A DNA stretch of 64,000 nucleotides from Micromonospora rifamycinica (GTDB lineage: Bacteria; Actinomycetota; Actinomycetes; Mycobacteriales; Micromonosporaceae). Of the stretch, positions 17,575 to 26,455 are shown one piece after another. Numbering within the stretch: the stretch's first letter is position 1; the number at the start of each line of letters is the position of its first letter. The stretch lies in the NCBI RefSeq assembly GCF_900090265.1, contig NZ_LT607752.1, positions 434,001 to 498,000 on the forward strand, read 5' to 3'. The translations under genes and the position numbers were made by a program. Below the pieces are notes generated by a model, which was not told the origin of the DNA, ran no database searches, and was given only the letters and a program-made list of their open reading frames with translations.

Positions 17575-18009
17575 GTGACAGACGACCACTCCGGGGCTGG
17601 GTCCGCCGCCGATGTGCCGAGGCGGCGACGCCGCTGGGTCAGCCTGGTGGTGGTGTCTCTTGTACTGCTCGCTCTGGGGGGTGGTGGCGCGGCGGCGTAC
17701 TGGCAGTTCGCCGACCGGAAGGACGAGGATCCGGGGGTGACCGCGTGTCGCTCGGCGGGGTTCGTGGTGCGGGCCGAGCAGGGGCAGGTTGCGCCTGCCG
17801 ATGAGGCGCAGCGGGTGGGAGAGCTGTTCCAGCGTTCCGCTCATGAGGATCTGAAGTCCGCGGGGGTGACTGCGGTGGGCATGGTGCAACGGGTGCAGAG
17901 TCGTCGCGGTAGTGAGGAGGTACAGCACTTCGATCGGGTCACCTTGACCCGTGTTGTTCCCGGGCTCATTGCGGCCTGCGAGAATCACCAGGTCACCGTC
18001 AAGTCGTAA
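17575..18009 (+). CDS. Single-span membrane protein upstream of RHS remnant
   Basis: A 144 aa protein from the GTG at 17575 (GAAGGGA ribosome site 8 bp upstream; an earlier in-frame ATG at 17464 lacks one). A short acidic N-terminus and an Arg cluster RRRRRW precede one transmembrane span (VSLVVVSLVLLALGGGGAA). An extracytoplasmic domain of about 95 aa follows with two Cys (TACRSAG and IAACENH) that could form a disulfide. The family is not recognised. It ends directly at the truncated RHS gene, in the same reading frame, suggesting that a deletion brought them together or that it is an accessory gene of the toxin locus. Confidence 0.7.
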   Translation: MTDDHSGAGSAADVPRRRRRWVSLVVVSLVLLALGGGGAAAYWQFADRKDEDPGVTACRSAGFVVRAEQGQVAPADEAQRVGELFQRSAHEDLKSAGVTAVGMVQRVQSRRGSEEVQHFDRVTLTRVVPGLIAACENHQVTVKS

Positions 18010-20670
18010 GGGCAGGGCCTGACTGCATACACCACCAAGTACAACGGCTTCAACGCCTTCGGCGCGTCCACCGGCGAGACCATCACCATTCCTGCGGTCG
18101 AAGGACTGCTCGGCAACACGTACACCTTCGGTCAATGGCTATCTCGGGGTGACCGGGCAGCCGTACAGCAACGGCTTCCCGGCCAAGGGTGGGCTCCCCT
18201 CCGAGACCGTCACCTACGCCTACACCGGAGCCCTGGAACTGCCGACCACGGCCGGTAGTCTGCTCGCCACCTACGCCAACGCCACCTATTACGACGCCTG
18301 GGGCCGGGTGACCGGCGGCCGGATCAACGCGAGCAGCAGCCTGGCCACCGTCATCAACACCTATGACGACCACAACAGCCGGCTGAAGACCCAGAAGATC
18401 ACCAAAACCACCACCACTACCAAGGACGTCGCACAGAAGGAATACGAGTACGACCTGTTCGGCAACATCACCAAGCAGGTCGACACCCGCTACGAGCCGG
18501 CTACCACAGCAGAGACCCAGTGCTACCGGTACGACGCGCTTCGCCAGCTCACCTCCGCCTGGACCGCCACCGACAACTGCGCGCTCGCGCCGAGCGGCAG
18601 CAACCGCGGCATGGTCGGCAGCGGCATCAGCCCCGCCAGCGCCTACTGGACCGAGTGGACGGTAGACACTCTCGGTAATCGTCAGAACCAGAAGCAGTAC
18701 GCGCTCACTGGTGGCACGGACATCACCACCACCTACGCCTATGACGGCAACAGCAAGGGGCAGCCGCACACCCTGACCAGTACGGCAACCAGCGGCGGAC
18801 TGACCGGTGCCACCTCGTACACGTACGACAAGACCGGCAACATGGCCACCCGCAGCGCGGGTCAGGGCAACCAGACCCTGAGCTGGGACGACACCGGCGA
18901 GCTCACGGCCGTCACCGGCGGCACGGACGGCGACAGTTCCTTCCTGTACGACGCCGACGGCAACCTGCTCATCCAGAAGGACCCCGGAAGCAGCACCCTG
19001 TACCTGCCCGGGCAACAGATCACCCTCAACACCACCCAGACCCTGAGCGGCGTGCGGTACCACCCACTCCCCAACGGTGCGACCGCGATCCGCACCGGAA
19101 CCGGCACCAGCTACGGCTACACCATCCCCGACCACCAGGGCACCCCGGGCCTCTACCTCAACAACACCGCCCAGGTCCCCACCTGGCGGCAGTACACCCC
19201 GTATGGCGCCCCCCGCGGCGCCACCGTCACCACCCCGGACAACCGAGGCTTCCTCAACCAGCCCCTCAACACCAATACCGGGCTGACCCAGGTCGGAGCC
19301 CGCAACTACGACCCCGATCTCGGCCGCTTCATCTCCCTCGACCCACTGCAGGATCTCGCCGACCCACAGCAGTGGAACGGCTACGCCTACGCCAACAACT
19401 CACCCGTCACCACCAGCGACCCGAGCGGACTGATCCCGGCGGACTGCCGTGAATTCGACTGCTACGGCTACAGCCCCACCAAGGGATGCCCAGGCGGCTG
19501 CGGCACTCCAGAAAACCAGCGGTGGGGAAGACGTAACGGCCGCAAGGGCACCGCGCCGACGCGACGAAACGACCCGCGGATCCTCGGCCACGTCATCCGA
19601 GTCCCCGTCACGGTGCCATTAGAAGAATTCACCCGCCGTTGGAACGAGCAGCGCGGTGAATGGTTCGGCCGGGAGTTCACCTCCGATGATATTTTGCAGG
19701 CTCAGGACGAGCGGCGCCTCGCGATGAACATCTGCCACGAGATGGGCCGGCCCGGGGGTTGTCAGCAGTGGATCGAAGAACTCTACAACCCGTATATCGA
19801 TTCTCTGGCAGCTACCCTGCCCTCTGATGATCTGATCCCCGGAGGAGTGGGCGGCCTCGGCGCCGCAGGGGCGGTCGGACGCGGGGGAAGTCGGCCTTCC
19901 GTCGGTGGTGGCGGCTGTAAGAGTTTCAGCGGCGACACCAATGTCCTGATGGCCGACGGCAGCGCCAAGCGCTTGGACGAGGTGCGGCCCGGTGACGAAG
20001 TGCTCGCTGCGGACCCAGAGTCCGGCATCCAAGGCCCGCGGCGGGTAGAGCATGTATGGATTCACCCCGACGAACTGATCGACCTGGAGGTCGGCGGAGC
20101 ACTCCTCACCACCACCGAGGACCACCCCTTCTGGAACCACACCGACCGCCAGTGGCAGCGAGCTGACCAACTCGATCCCGGAGATCTCGTCCTCAGCCCC
20201 GACGGACTCCACCCCGTCGGTGGCCTCCTCCCCTCCTCGACCCAAACAGCCCTCGCCTACAACCTCACCGTAAACTCCATCCACACGTACTATGTGATAG
20301 TCGGCAACACGCCTGTACTGGTACACAACTCTAGCGGCCTGTGTGGCGCTCAGGCGCTGGAGAGTGGAGACTGGCAGCATATAGTTGATCGCCATCGGCC
20401 CGGCGGTGCACTGGTAACTGGCGATGCTGGAATATTCAGCGGCAAGGCCAAACTTGTTCGCGCGCGGATTGCCGAAACTGTCAACCGGGGGGTGCCTCGG
20501 TCAAATTCGCCGGATCCCGCCACCGGGGCACCTCGGCCCGGCCAGGTTTATGAGTGGGACTTCGGCACGCCCGTTGGAAGAGCCGGGCCTAACAATGGTG
20601 GTGGAGAGTTGAGACGAGAATCCGCGTTGTTGTGGACGGCGGCAAGGTTGTGACGGCATTTCCATTCTAG
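18010..20670 (+). pseudogene. RHS-repeat/HINT polymorphic toxin, 5'-truncated and frameshifted
   Basis: Remnant of a large secreted RHS/YD-repeat toxin. It begins abruptly with GLTAYTTKYNGFNAFG in one frame and shifts near 18133 into the main frame (18149-20653). YD repeats follow (YEYDLFGN, YRYDALRQ, YTYDKTGN, FLYDADGN), then the RHS core end (GARNYDPDLGRFISLDP, near 19300-19345). A spacer leads to a HINT/intein-like autoprocessing domain (about 19918-20335: SGDTNVLMADGS, TTEDHPFW, PVLVHNS). The last part is a roughly 105 aa toxin (WQHIVDRHRPGG, VYEWDFGTPVG). In the toxin tip the frame shifts again: the in-frame product ends LLWTAARL, while the next frame gives RIRVVVDGGKVVTAFPF, which looks like the true end (stop 20668-20670). 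No start, signal peptide or N-terminal half remains. It is probably inactive. An H..RH pattern suggests a BECR-type RNase, weakly. Confidence 0.8.
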
Positions 20671-20695
20671 GTGGATAGCGATAAGCGAGGAAAGT

Positions 20696-21161
20696 GTGAT
20701 TCACCTGACGTTCTCCCTTCCTGACGCTGGGTCTCCTTGGCTTAGGACCTGGGATGATGCTAAAAAGGGCTCCTCTCTGGCATTGGTTACCGAGACTGAG
20801 CTCAGATATAAGTACTTCGGCGTTCGCTTCACATTCAGAATGGGTGATACTGAAATTACCCCCTGGGCAATTTGTGACGCTCGTCGATCTAGCTATTTCC
20901 CTGTCTTTCGTGGCGGCGAAGATTGCGTTAGGTCAGGATGCAGCATTCGGTTTCACGGAAAATGCTGAAGTGGTTCATTTGCGTCACGATGGCGATCTCG
21001 TTATAGCGACGTCCTCTGTGAGTTCTGCATGCGGATCTGTGGACCGTGGAGAATTCCTCGAAGCGATTGCCAGATTTCTGCGAGCAGCCCACTTGAGGTT
21101 AACTTCGGAAGTTCCTGAACTCTCCGATAATCCGGTTATCCTGCGGCTGGGCTCGGAGTAA
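20696..21161 (+). pseudogene. Probable immunity gene, frameshifted
   Basis: Starts with GTG at 20696 (or 20694) behind GAGGAAA, directly after the toxin. The first frame gives about 54 sensible residues (MIHLTFSLPDAGSPW...FRMGDTEI) and then degenerates. From the run of five C at 20859-20863 the +1 frame continues sensibly (PPGQFVTLVDLAISLSF ... DNPVILRLGSE) to the stop at 21161. Joined, they make a roughly 150 aa cytoplasmic protein, a normal size for an immunity protein. The stretch is clearly richer in A/T than its surroundings, typical of horizontally exchanged toxin/immunity cassettes. The family is not recognised. Confidence 0.65.
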
Positions 21162-21448
21162 GCGGAAGCCGGGAATTGTGCGGGTTGTGTAGCACCTGCC
21201 TTTTCGATGGGCGGTCGTAAAGACCTTTGTCTACCAAATTTTGAAGCGAGCAATAGTCATGCGGTGAACGTCTTAAATGGCGTAAACGAGTGTCTTTATT
21301 ATCAGATTCCGAATCTCGCCGACCGCGAGCACCGCGACAGCCGGCGGGCCGCGTCGGTGTGACGCCGAGCGGGGTCTGCGCTGCCGCCCCGCACCGCGCG
21401 GTGCGGGGCGGGCGTGGGGTAGGGGAGGGGCGGCGGACCTCGGTGGCC
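21162..21448. other. AT-richer intergenic stretch, no gene seen
   Basis: This 287 bp gap separates the immunity remnant from the HxlR gene. The first 150 bp share the lower GC of the toxin tail; the rest returns to high GC, with a GC-rich imperfect dyad near 21391-21411. No open frame with a ribosome site was found. Confidence 0.5.
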
Positions 21449-21823
21449 TCACCCGGCCTCGTCGTACGACCGGCGGGCGGCCTCGATGGCGGGCAGGTGC
21501 CGACCGGCCCAGTCGAGGAGCACGTCGACCGGGTGTCGGAGGGTCTTGCCCAGCGTGGTGATGCGGTACTCGACGGCGACCGGCCGTGAGGAGAGGACGT
21601 GCCGGACGATGATGCCGTTGCGTTCGAGTCGGCGCAGGGTGGCGCTCAGCGACTTCTGCGACACGGTGGGGATGGCGTGGCGCAGCTCGTTGAACCGGGA
21701 CGGACGTTCGCAGAGCTGGTTCAGCACCTCCAGGGACCACTTGTCGAGGACCTGGTCCAGGAGTTCCCGGTGCGGTGGGGTGATCTGGAGGCGTTCTGCC
21801 GCGAGGGGGTCGGTATCTGCCAT
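21449..21823 (-). CDS. HxlR-family transcriptional regulator
   Basis: A 124 aa winged-helix DNA-binding protein. The HxlR signature is clear: LLDQVLDKWSLEVLNQLCERPSRFNEL, then VSQKSLSATLRRLERNGII and TTLGKTL (quoted in parts), spanning residues 20-100. The ATG at 21823 is chosen over an upstream ATG because the protein then begins like its family (MADTDPLAAERLQITPPH). It is divergent from the RidA gene (89 bp gap), the usual arrangement of an HxlR sensor and the enzyme gene it represses. Such regulators often respond to aldehydes, quinones or redox stress; the signal is unknown here. Confidence 0.92.
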   Translation of the reverse strand: MADTDPLAAERLQITPPHRELLDQVLDKWSLEVLNQLCERPSRFNELRHAIPTVSQKSLSATLRRLERNGIIVRHVLSSRPVAVEYRITTLGKTLRHPVDVLLDWAGRHLPAIEAARRSYDEAG

Positions 21824-21912
21824 GACACCTAGTCTCGTTGAAGTTTCCTCCAGGCACCAGGTATCCATGAGCTACTGAAAGAGGTACGAGCCACCACGAG
21901 GAAGGAAACCCG

Positions 21913-22323
21913 ATGGGTGTCCAGTTCTTCTCCCCGCAGGGGATGACGCAGCCCGTCCCCTATCACCACGTCGCGGTCGCGTCGGGGTCGCGCCACGTCC
22001 ACGTCGCCGGCCAGATCAGCCGGGACGAGGCGGGCCGAGCCGTCGCGGGAGGTGACCTGCGGGGTCAGGTCGCCCAGGCGCTGCGCAACACCGGGCGCGG
22101 CCTCGGCGGTGCCGGCGCGAGCTTCGCCGACGTCGTCCGCCTGACGTTCTACGTGACCAACTGGTCGCCGGAGCGGATCGGCGACTTCCTGGCCGGCGTC
22201 GAGGACGTCGCCGGCGAGCTCGGCCTGCAGCAGCCGCTGCCTCCGTCGTCGCTCATCGGCGTCGACTACCTGTTCGAGCCCGACGTACTGGTCGAGGTCG
22301 AGGCGACGGCGATCCTGGACTGA
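21913..22323 (+). CDS. RidA (YjgF/YER057c/UK114) family protein
   Basis: A 136 aa protein of the RidA fold, a trimeric enzyme family that hydrolyses reactive enamines/imines. Family landmarks include HVHVAGQISRDEAG, DLRGQVAQALRN, VVRLTFYVTNW and a C-terminal VEVEATAIL strand. The key Arg of true RidA is not obvious in the last loop (SSLIGVDYLFEPDVLVEVEA), so it may belong to a different RidA subgroup. The ATG has an excellent AGGAAGGA ribosome site. Probably controlled by the divergent HxlR regulator. Confidence 0.88.
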   Translation: MGVQFFSPQGMTQPVPYHHVAVASGSRHVHVAGQISRDEAGRAVAGGDLRGQVAQALRNTGRGLGGAGASFADVVRLTFYVTNWSPERIGDFLAGVEDVAGELGLQQPLPPSSLIGVDYLFEPDVLVEVEATAILD

Positions 22324-22434
22324 TCGCCCGTCCCGCAACCGTCGCACCGGCTATATTCCTGGAATCGGCTGGCGGAAGATCGGCTCGAAACGAGGAATAC
22401 CCGCTTTCCGCTCATTCTGAGTCCACTATTTCTG

Positions 22435-22878
22435 ATGATTCTTCGGCTTCCGGTAAGGGTGCGGACGCCCCTGCCGGACACGCCACCTCCGGGCGGATCG
22501 ACGCGGCCCGTCCCGCCGCGGGCGGCTCCGGGTGAACTCGGCTCGGTGACGGCTGTCGCCGCCGGATACTGGCACAGTCTCGCCCTGCGCTCGGACGGCA
22601 CCGTCGTCTCCTGGGGATCGAACACCGAGAGCCAACTCGGTGACGGCACCACCATCAACCGTGCCGTCCCGGTCCGGGTGTGCGCGGTGGGCCGGACCGC
22701 TCCGTGCACGCGGTATCTCGTCCTGATCAGAGCCGTCTCCGCCGGGGTGTGGTACAGCCTCGCTCTGCAACCCGACTACACCGTGGCTGCCTGGGGCCAC
22801 AACGACTTCTTCCAGCTCGGCGACGGTACCCATCTCACGCATCCCGTCCCCGTGCAGGTCCTCGCACCCCGCACGTAG
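22435..22878 (+). CDS. Short RCC1-repeat protein, possibly a gene fragment
   Basis: A 147 aa open frame with two RCC1-type repeats (VTAVAAGYWHSLALRSDGTV with WGSNTESQLGDGT, and VSAGVWYSLALQPD with WGHNDFFQLGDGT). RCC1 beta-propellers normally have about seven repeats and secreted bacterial versions begin with a signal peptide; neither is present. The N-terminus is Pro/Arg-rich and no good ribosome site precedes the ATG at 22435. It may be the surviving end of a longer gene or a small protein in its own right. Confidence 0.55.
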   Translation: MILRLPVRVRTPLPDTPPPGGSTRPVPPRAAPGELGSVTAVAAGYWHSLALRSDGTVVSWGSNTESQLGDGTTINRAVPVRVCAVGRTAPCTRYLVLIRAVSAGVWYSLALQPDYTVAAWGHNDFFQLGDGTHLTHPVPVQVLAPRT

Positions 22879-22992
22879 CGCCGTGGGGAAGCCCTCCGGG
22901 GGTGGGTGCCCGAGGGCACGGCCCGCAACACCTACGAAAAGCCCTGGCAACAGTGCAGAATGACGTACATCGATCTATGGAAGGGTGTGTCG

Positions 22993-24330
22993 ATGGGACG
23001 TCTCCGCCACGCCGCTCTGGCGGCGGTGCTCTGCGTACTCGGTGGCCTGCTGGTGGCCGTACCCGCGCGGGCCAACGCCGCCGGGCCGGTCCCGCACTAC
23101 CTGATGACCGCGTTCACCAACAGCAGCGAGTCCAACATGTACGTCTACGACTCGGCCGACGCCACCCGGTTCACCCTCCAGCGGGCCAACGCCTACACCC
23201 CGCCCTCCGGGCTGGTCCGCGACCCCAGCGTCATCCGGCACACCGACGGGTACTACTACCTCGTCTACACCACCGGCTGGACCGGCAACACCATCGGCAT
23301 CGCCCGCAGCAGCGACTACCTGAGCTGGACGTTCCAACGCAACGTCACCATCGGCGTCGCCCCCGCCAACGGCAGCACCTGGGCACCCGAGTGGTTCGTC
23401 GACAGCGACGGCAGCGTGCACATCGTGGTCTCGGTGTCCCAGACCGGCACCGCCGGGCAGTTCCAGCCGTACCGGATCACCGCGACGAACACGGCGTTGT
23501 CGGCGTGGAGCGCCCCGGCCGCGCTCAACGGCATCGGCACCAACCACATCGACAGCTTCATCGTCAAGGTCGGCAACACCTACCACAACTTCATGAAGAA
23601 CGAGACCACCAAGTACATCGAGCACGCCACCGCCACCGCGCTGACCGGCCCGTGGAGCTGGGTCGGCACCGGCAACTGGGCCGGCTGGGGGGCGGGCCTG
23701 GAAGGCCCCGCCCTGGTCCGGCTGCCCGACAACCGCTGGCGCATCTACTTCGACCAGTACGGCGCCGGCCGGTACTACTCCGCCGACAGCAGCGACCTGT
23801 ACGGCTTCACCGGCAAGACCGAACTGGCCGGCCTGTCCGGCACGGTCCGCCACTTCACCGTGCTGCGGGAGAGCGTCGGGGACAGCTCCGCCCCGCCCAC
23901 CGGCAACCGCTCGCTGCGCTCGGCGAACTTCCCCGACCGGTACGTCCGCCACCGCGACAACGTCGCCCGCATCGACGTGCTCACCGGTGGCAGCCCACTC
24001 GCCGACCGGCAGGACGCCACCTTCCAGATCGTCCCCGGGCTCGCCAACGCCTCCTGCTACTCGTTCCGCGCGGTCAACGGCTCCTATCTGCGGCACTGGG
24101 ACTTCTCGATCCGGCTCGCCGGCAACGACGGCAGCGCCGTCTTCGCCGGGGACGCCACCTTCTGCAGCCGCGCCGGGCTGGCCGGCGGCGGCAGCTACTC
24201 CTTCGAGTCGTGGAACCATCCGGGCCGCTACCTGCGGCACTACGACTACGTGCTGCGGGTCGACCCGTACGCCGCCGGCAGCACCTTCGCCGGGGACGCC
24301 TCGTACACCCTCACCACGCCGCTGGCCTGA
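22993..24330 (+). CDS. Secreted GH43-like glycosidase with AbfB (CBM42) domain
   Basis: A 445 aa secreted enzyme. Signal peptide to about residue 32 (cut near ANA). The five-bladed GH43-type catalytic domain (about 35-300) shows RDPSVIRHTDGYYYLVYTT, APEWFVDSDG and the likely acid Glu in EGPALVRLPDNRWRIYFD. The C-terminus (about 310-445) is an arabinose-binding AbfB beta-trefoil with repeated RYVRHRD, SYLRHWDFSIRL and RYLRHYDYVLRVDP. It probably acts on arabinan or arabinoxylan side chains. The ATG at 22993 is preferred, with GGAAGGG eight bases upstream; a GTG two codons earlier is possible. With the pectate lyase 6 kb away it fits plant cell-wall degradation. Confidence 0.9.
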   Translation: MGRLRHAALAAVLCVLGGLLVAVPARANAAGPVPHYLMTAFTNSSESNMYVYDSADATRFTLQRANAYTPPSGLVRDPSVIRHTDGYYYLVYTTGWTGNTIGIARSSDYLSWTFQRNVTIGVAPANGSTWAPEWFVDSDGSVHIVVSVSQTGTAGQFQPYRITATNTALSAWSAPAALNGIGTNHIDSFIVKVGNTYHNFMKNETTKYIEHATATALTGPWSWVGTGNWAGWGAGLEGPALVRLPDNRWRIYFDQYGAGRYYSADSSDLYGFTGKTELAGLSGTVRHFTVLRESVGDSSAPPTGNRSLRSANFPDRYVRHRDNVARIDVLTGGSPLADRQDATFQIVPGLANASCYSFRAVNGSYLRHWDFSIRLAGNDGSAVFAGDATFCSRAGLAGGGSYSFESWNHPGRYLRHYDYVLRVDPYAAGSTFAGDASYTLTTPLA

Positions 24331-24342
24331 CCAGGCCGAGGA

Positions 24343-24375
24343 TCGGCCGGCGGTGGTGGTGCGACCGCCGGCCGA
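24343..24375. terminator. Bidirectional hairpin between GH43 and sigma-factor genes
   Basis: A perfect 12-bp stem (24343-24354 with 24364-24375) and 9-nt loop in the 52 bp gap between two convergent genes, able to end transcription from both sides. Confidence 0.75.
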
Positions 24376-24382
24376 CCCGCCG

Positions 24383-25399
24383 TCAGCGGGTGGCGGGCAG
24401 GCCGAACGCCGGGAACAACGCGCCGTCGAGGAACGACGTGAGCTGGGCGATCCGCCCGTTACGCACCGTCAGCACCGTGATCGACCAGGGCAGGTACGGG
24501 CCGCTGTCGCCCGCGCGCAGGTAGTTGGCCACCGCCGGTTGGCCGTTGGCGGCCACCGGGACGTGCCGCCACCCGCCGCAGCTACCCAACGGCATCGCCC
24601 GCGCGAAGTCGAGCACCGCGTCGAGCCCGGCGTACCAGTGCGGCAGCGGCGGCATCGCCCAGGTGACGTCCTCGGTGAGTAGGGCCACCAGGGCGTCGGC
24701 GTCGCCGTTCTCCAGCGCGGTGGCGTACCCGGCGGCGACCGCCCGGAGCCGGGTGTCGCCGAGCGCCCGCAGGGTCCGCTGCTGACTGTGGGCCGGCACC
24801 CGGTCGGCGACGACCCGACGCGCCCGCGCCAGCGCCGAGTTGACCGAGGCGGTGGAGGTGCCCATCATCGCGGCGATCTCGGCGGCGGTGAAACCGAGTA
24901 CGTCGAACAGCAGCAGGGCGGCGCGCTGGTTGCCGGGCAGGTGTTGCAGCGCGGCGACGAACGCCAGCTCGACGGCCTCCCGCTGCTCGTAGCGGACGTC
25001 CGGGGCGGCCGGGCCGGCGGCCACGGCGGCATCCGGGTACGGCCCGAGCCACCGGACGTGCCCGGCGGCGGCGCTGTCCGGCACGGCGTGCGCGCTGGCC
25101 GGCCCCAGGTCGACCGGCAACGCCCGCCGACCCCGGCCGGCGGCCAGGTCCAGGCAGGTCCGGGTGGCCACGGTGTAGAGCCAGGTCCGCAGCGAACTGC
25201 GCCCCTCGAACCGGGGCAGTGCCCGCCAGGCCCGCAGGAGCGCCTCCTGCACCGCGTCGTCGGCGTCGAACGGTGAGCCGAGCATCCGGTAGCAGTGGGC
25301 GTGCAGCTCCGCTCGCAGCGGCCCGACCAGCGCGGAGAACGCGGCGTCGTCCCCGCCCCGGGCGCGGGTCAGCGTCACGTGGTGGTCGTCGGTCGCCAT
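24383..25399 (-). CDS. ECF sigma factor with C-terminal SnoaL-like domain (SigG-like)
   Basis: A 338 aa extracytoplasmic-function sigma factor. Region 2 (about 15-85) contains AHCYRMLGSPFDADDAVQEALLRAW (in part) and FEGRSSLRTWLYTVATRTCLD; region 4 (about 130-185) has LPGNQRAALLLFDVLGF and SVNSALARAR. The last 130 aa form a SnoaL-like NTF2 fold, which in such sigma factors replaces an anti-sigma factor and tunes activity by contacting the core. The ATG at 25399 gives the family-like start MATDDHHVTLTRARGG. It closely resembles mycobacterial SigG and, as there, stands divergent to an alpha/beta hydrolase gene. Confidence 0.92.
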   Translation of the reverse strand: MATDDHHVTLTRARGGDDAAFSALVGPLRAELHAHCYRMLGSPFDADDAVQEALLRAWRALPRFEGRSSLRTWLYTVATRTCLDLAAGRGRRALPVDLGPASAHAVPDSAAAGHVRWLGPYPDAAVAAGPAAPDVRYEQREAVELAFVAALQHLPGNQRAALLLFDVLGFTAAEIAAMMGTSTASVNSALARARRVVADRVPAHSQQRTLRALGDTRLRAVAAGYATALENGDADALVALLTEDVTWAMPPLPHWYAGLDAVLDFARAMPLGSCGGWRHVPVAANGQPAVANYLRAGDSGPYLPWSITVLTVRNGRIAQLTSFLDGALFPAFGLPATR

Positions 25400-25494
25400 G
25401 CCGGCGAGAATAATCCGCGCGACCGACGATTCCGCCGCCCGCGGGGAGTCTGTACCGGGTAAGCACCACACCTGGACACCCGGAGGACCCCGAG

Positions 25495-26325
25495 ATGAGC
25501 AGTCCCGCCACGATGCCAGTGACCACCGCCACCCTCGACGTCCCGGACGGGACGCTGTACTTCGAGGTACGCGGCAGCGGTCCGCTGGTGGCGCTGGTCG
25601 CCGCCCCGATGGACGCGCGGGCCTTCGGCCCCCTGGCCGACCTGCTCGCCACCGACCACACCGTGCTCACCACCGACCCGCGGGGCATCCGCCACAGCCG
25701 GCTGCACGACCCCGAGCAGGACTCCACGCCCGTGCTGCGCGCCGGCGACCTGGCCCGGCTGCTCGCCCACCTGGACGCCGGACCGGCGACGGTGCTCGGC
25801 TCCAGCGGTGGCGCGGTCACCGTGCTGGCACTGGCCCAGCACCACCCGCAGGCGGCGCACACCGTGATCGCGCACGAACCGCCGTTGCTGCTCCTGCTCG
25901 ACGACCGGGCCGAACTCCTCGCCCGGGAGGACGAGATGGTCGCCACCTACCGGCGCGGGGACCGGCTGGGCGCATGGCGCCTGTTCCTCGCCAACGCCAA
26001 CATCACCATGCCGGAGGAGATGATCCAGGGCATGTTCGGTCACACGCCGGACGCGCAGGACGCCGCCGACGAGCGCTACCAGTACCTGCACACCCTCCAG
26101 GGCACCACCCGCTACGAACCGGACGTCGCCGCGCTGCGTGACGGCCCCACCCGGGTCCTGGTGGGCCTCGGCGCGGATTCGGCCGGGGAGCTGTGCGACC
26201 GCAGCTCCCGGGCGCTGGCCGCCGCGCTGGGGGTGCCGCCCACCATGTTCCCCGGCGGGCACCTGGGCTTCGCCGACGACCCGGCCGGCTTCGCCGCCCG
26301 GCTGCGCGAGGTCGTCTCCGGATAA
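25495..26325 (+). CDS. Alpha/beta hydrolase
   Basis: A 276 aa cytoplasmic hydrolase of the alpha/beta fold. The nucleophile elbow is GSSGG (Ser104), the oxyanion region is around residues 38-42, and the catalytic His is probably in PGGHLGFADDP near residue 257. The family includes esterases, epoxide hydrolases and haloperoxidase-like enzymes, so substrate is open. Divergent from the SigG-like sigma factor across a 95 bp gap that must hold both promoters; it is a natural candidate target of that sigma factor. Confidence 0.9.
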   Translation: MSSPATMPVTTATLDVPDGTLYFEVRGSGPLVALVAAPMDARAFGPLADLLATDHTVLTTDPRGIRHSRLHDPEQDSTPVLRAGDLARLLAHLDAGPATVLGSSGGAVTVLALAQHHPQAAHTVIAHEPPLLLLLDDRAELLAREDEMVATYRRGDRLGAWRLFLANANITMPEEMIQGMFGHTPDAQDAADERYQYLHTLQGTTRYEPDVAALRDGPTRVLVGLGADSAGELCDRSSRALAAALGVPPTMFPGGHLGFADDPAGFAARLREVVSG

Positions 26326-26350
26326 CCGTCGGAAGCCGGTGGACGGCCAT

Positions 26351-26384
26351 CGGAACCCGGTGGACGGCCGTCCACCGGGTTCCG
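26351..26384. terminator. 34-bp perfect palindrome after the hydrolase gene
   Basis: Two 17-bp arms (26351-26367 and 26368-26384) meet without a spacer, 25 bp after the hydrolase stop. An imperfect copy of the left arm precedes it at about 26329-26349. It probably works as a terminator in the gap 26326-26455. Confidence 0.65.
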
Positions 26385-26455
26385 GCCGGCGCGGCGGCGA
26401 CCGATCCGCGACAGTCGCGGGGGATTCCGGGAACCCCGGTCCTAGAGTGCCGGCC

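Noticed and set aside
18010..21161. Programmed ribosomal frameshifting as an explanation for the RHS and immunity shifts
   Set aside because: No slippery heptamer or downstream structure is evident at 18133 or about 20600, and the missing 5' half favours decay.
22975..24240. 421-codon minus-strand open frame opposite the GH43 gene
   Set aside because: Val/Gly/Ala-rich shadow; GH43 and AbfB motifs lie on the plus strand.
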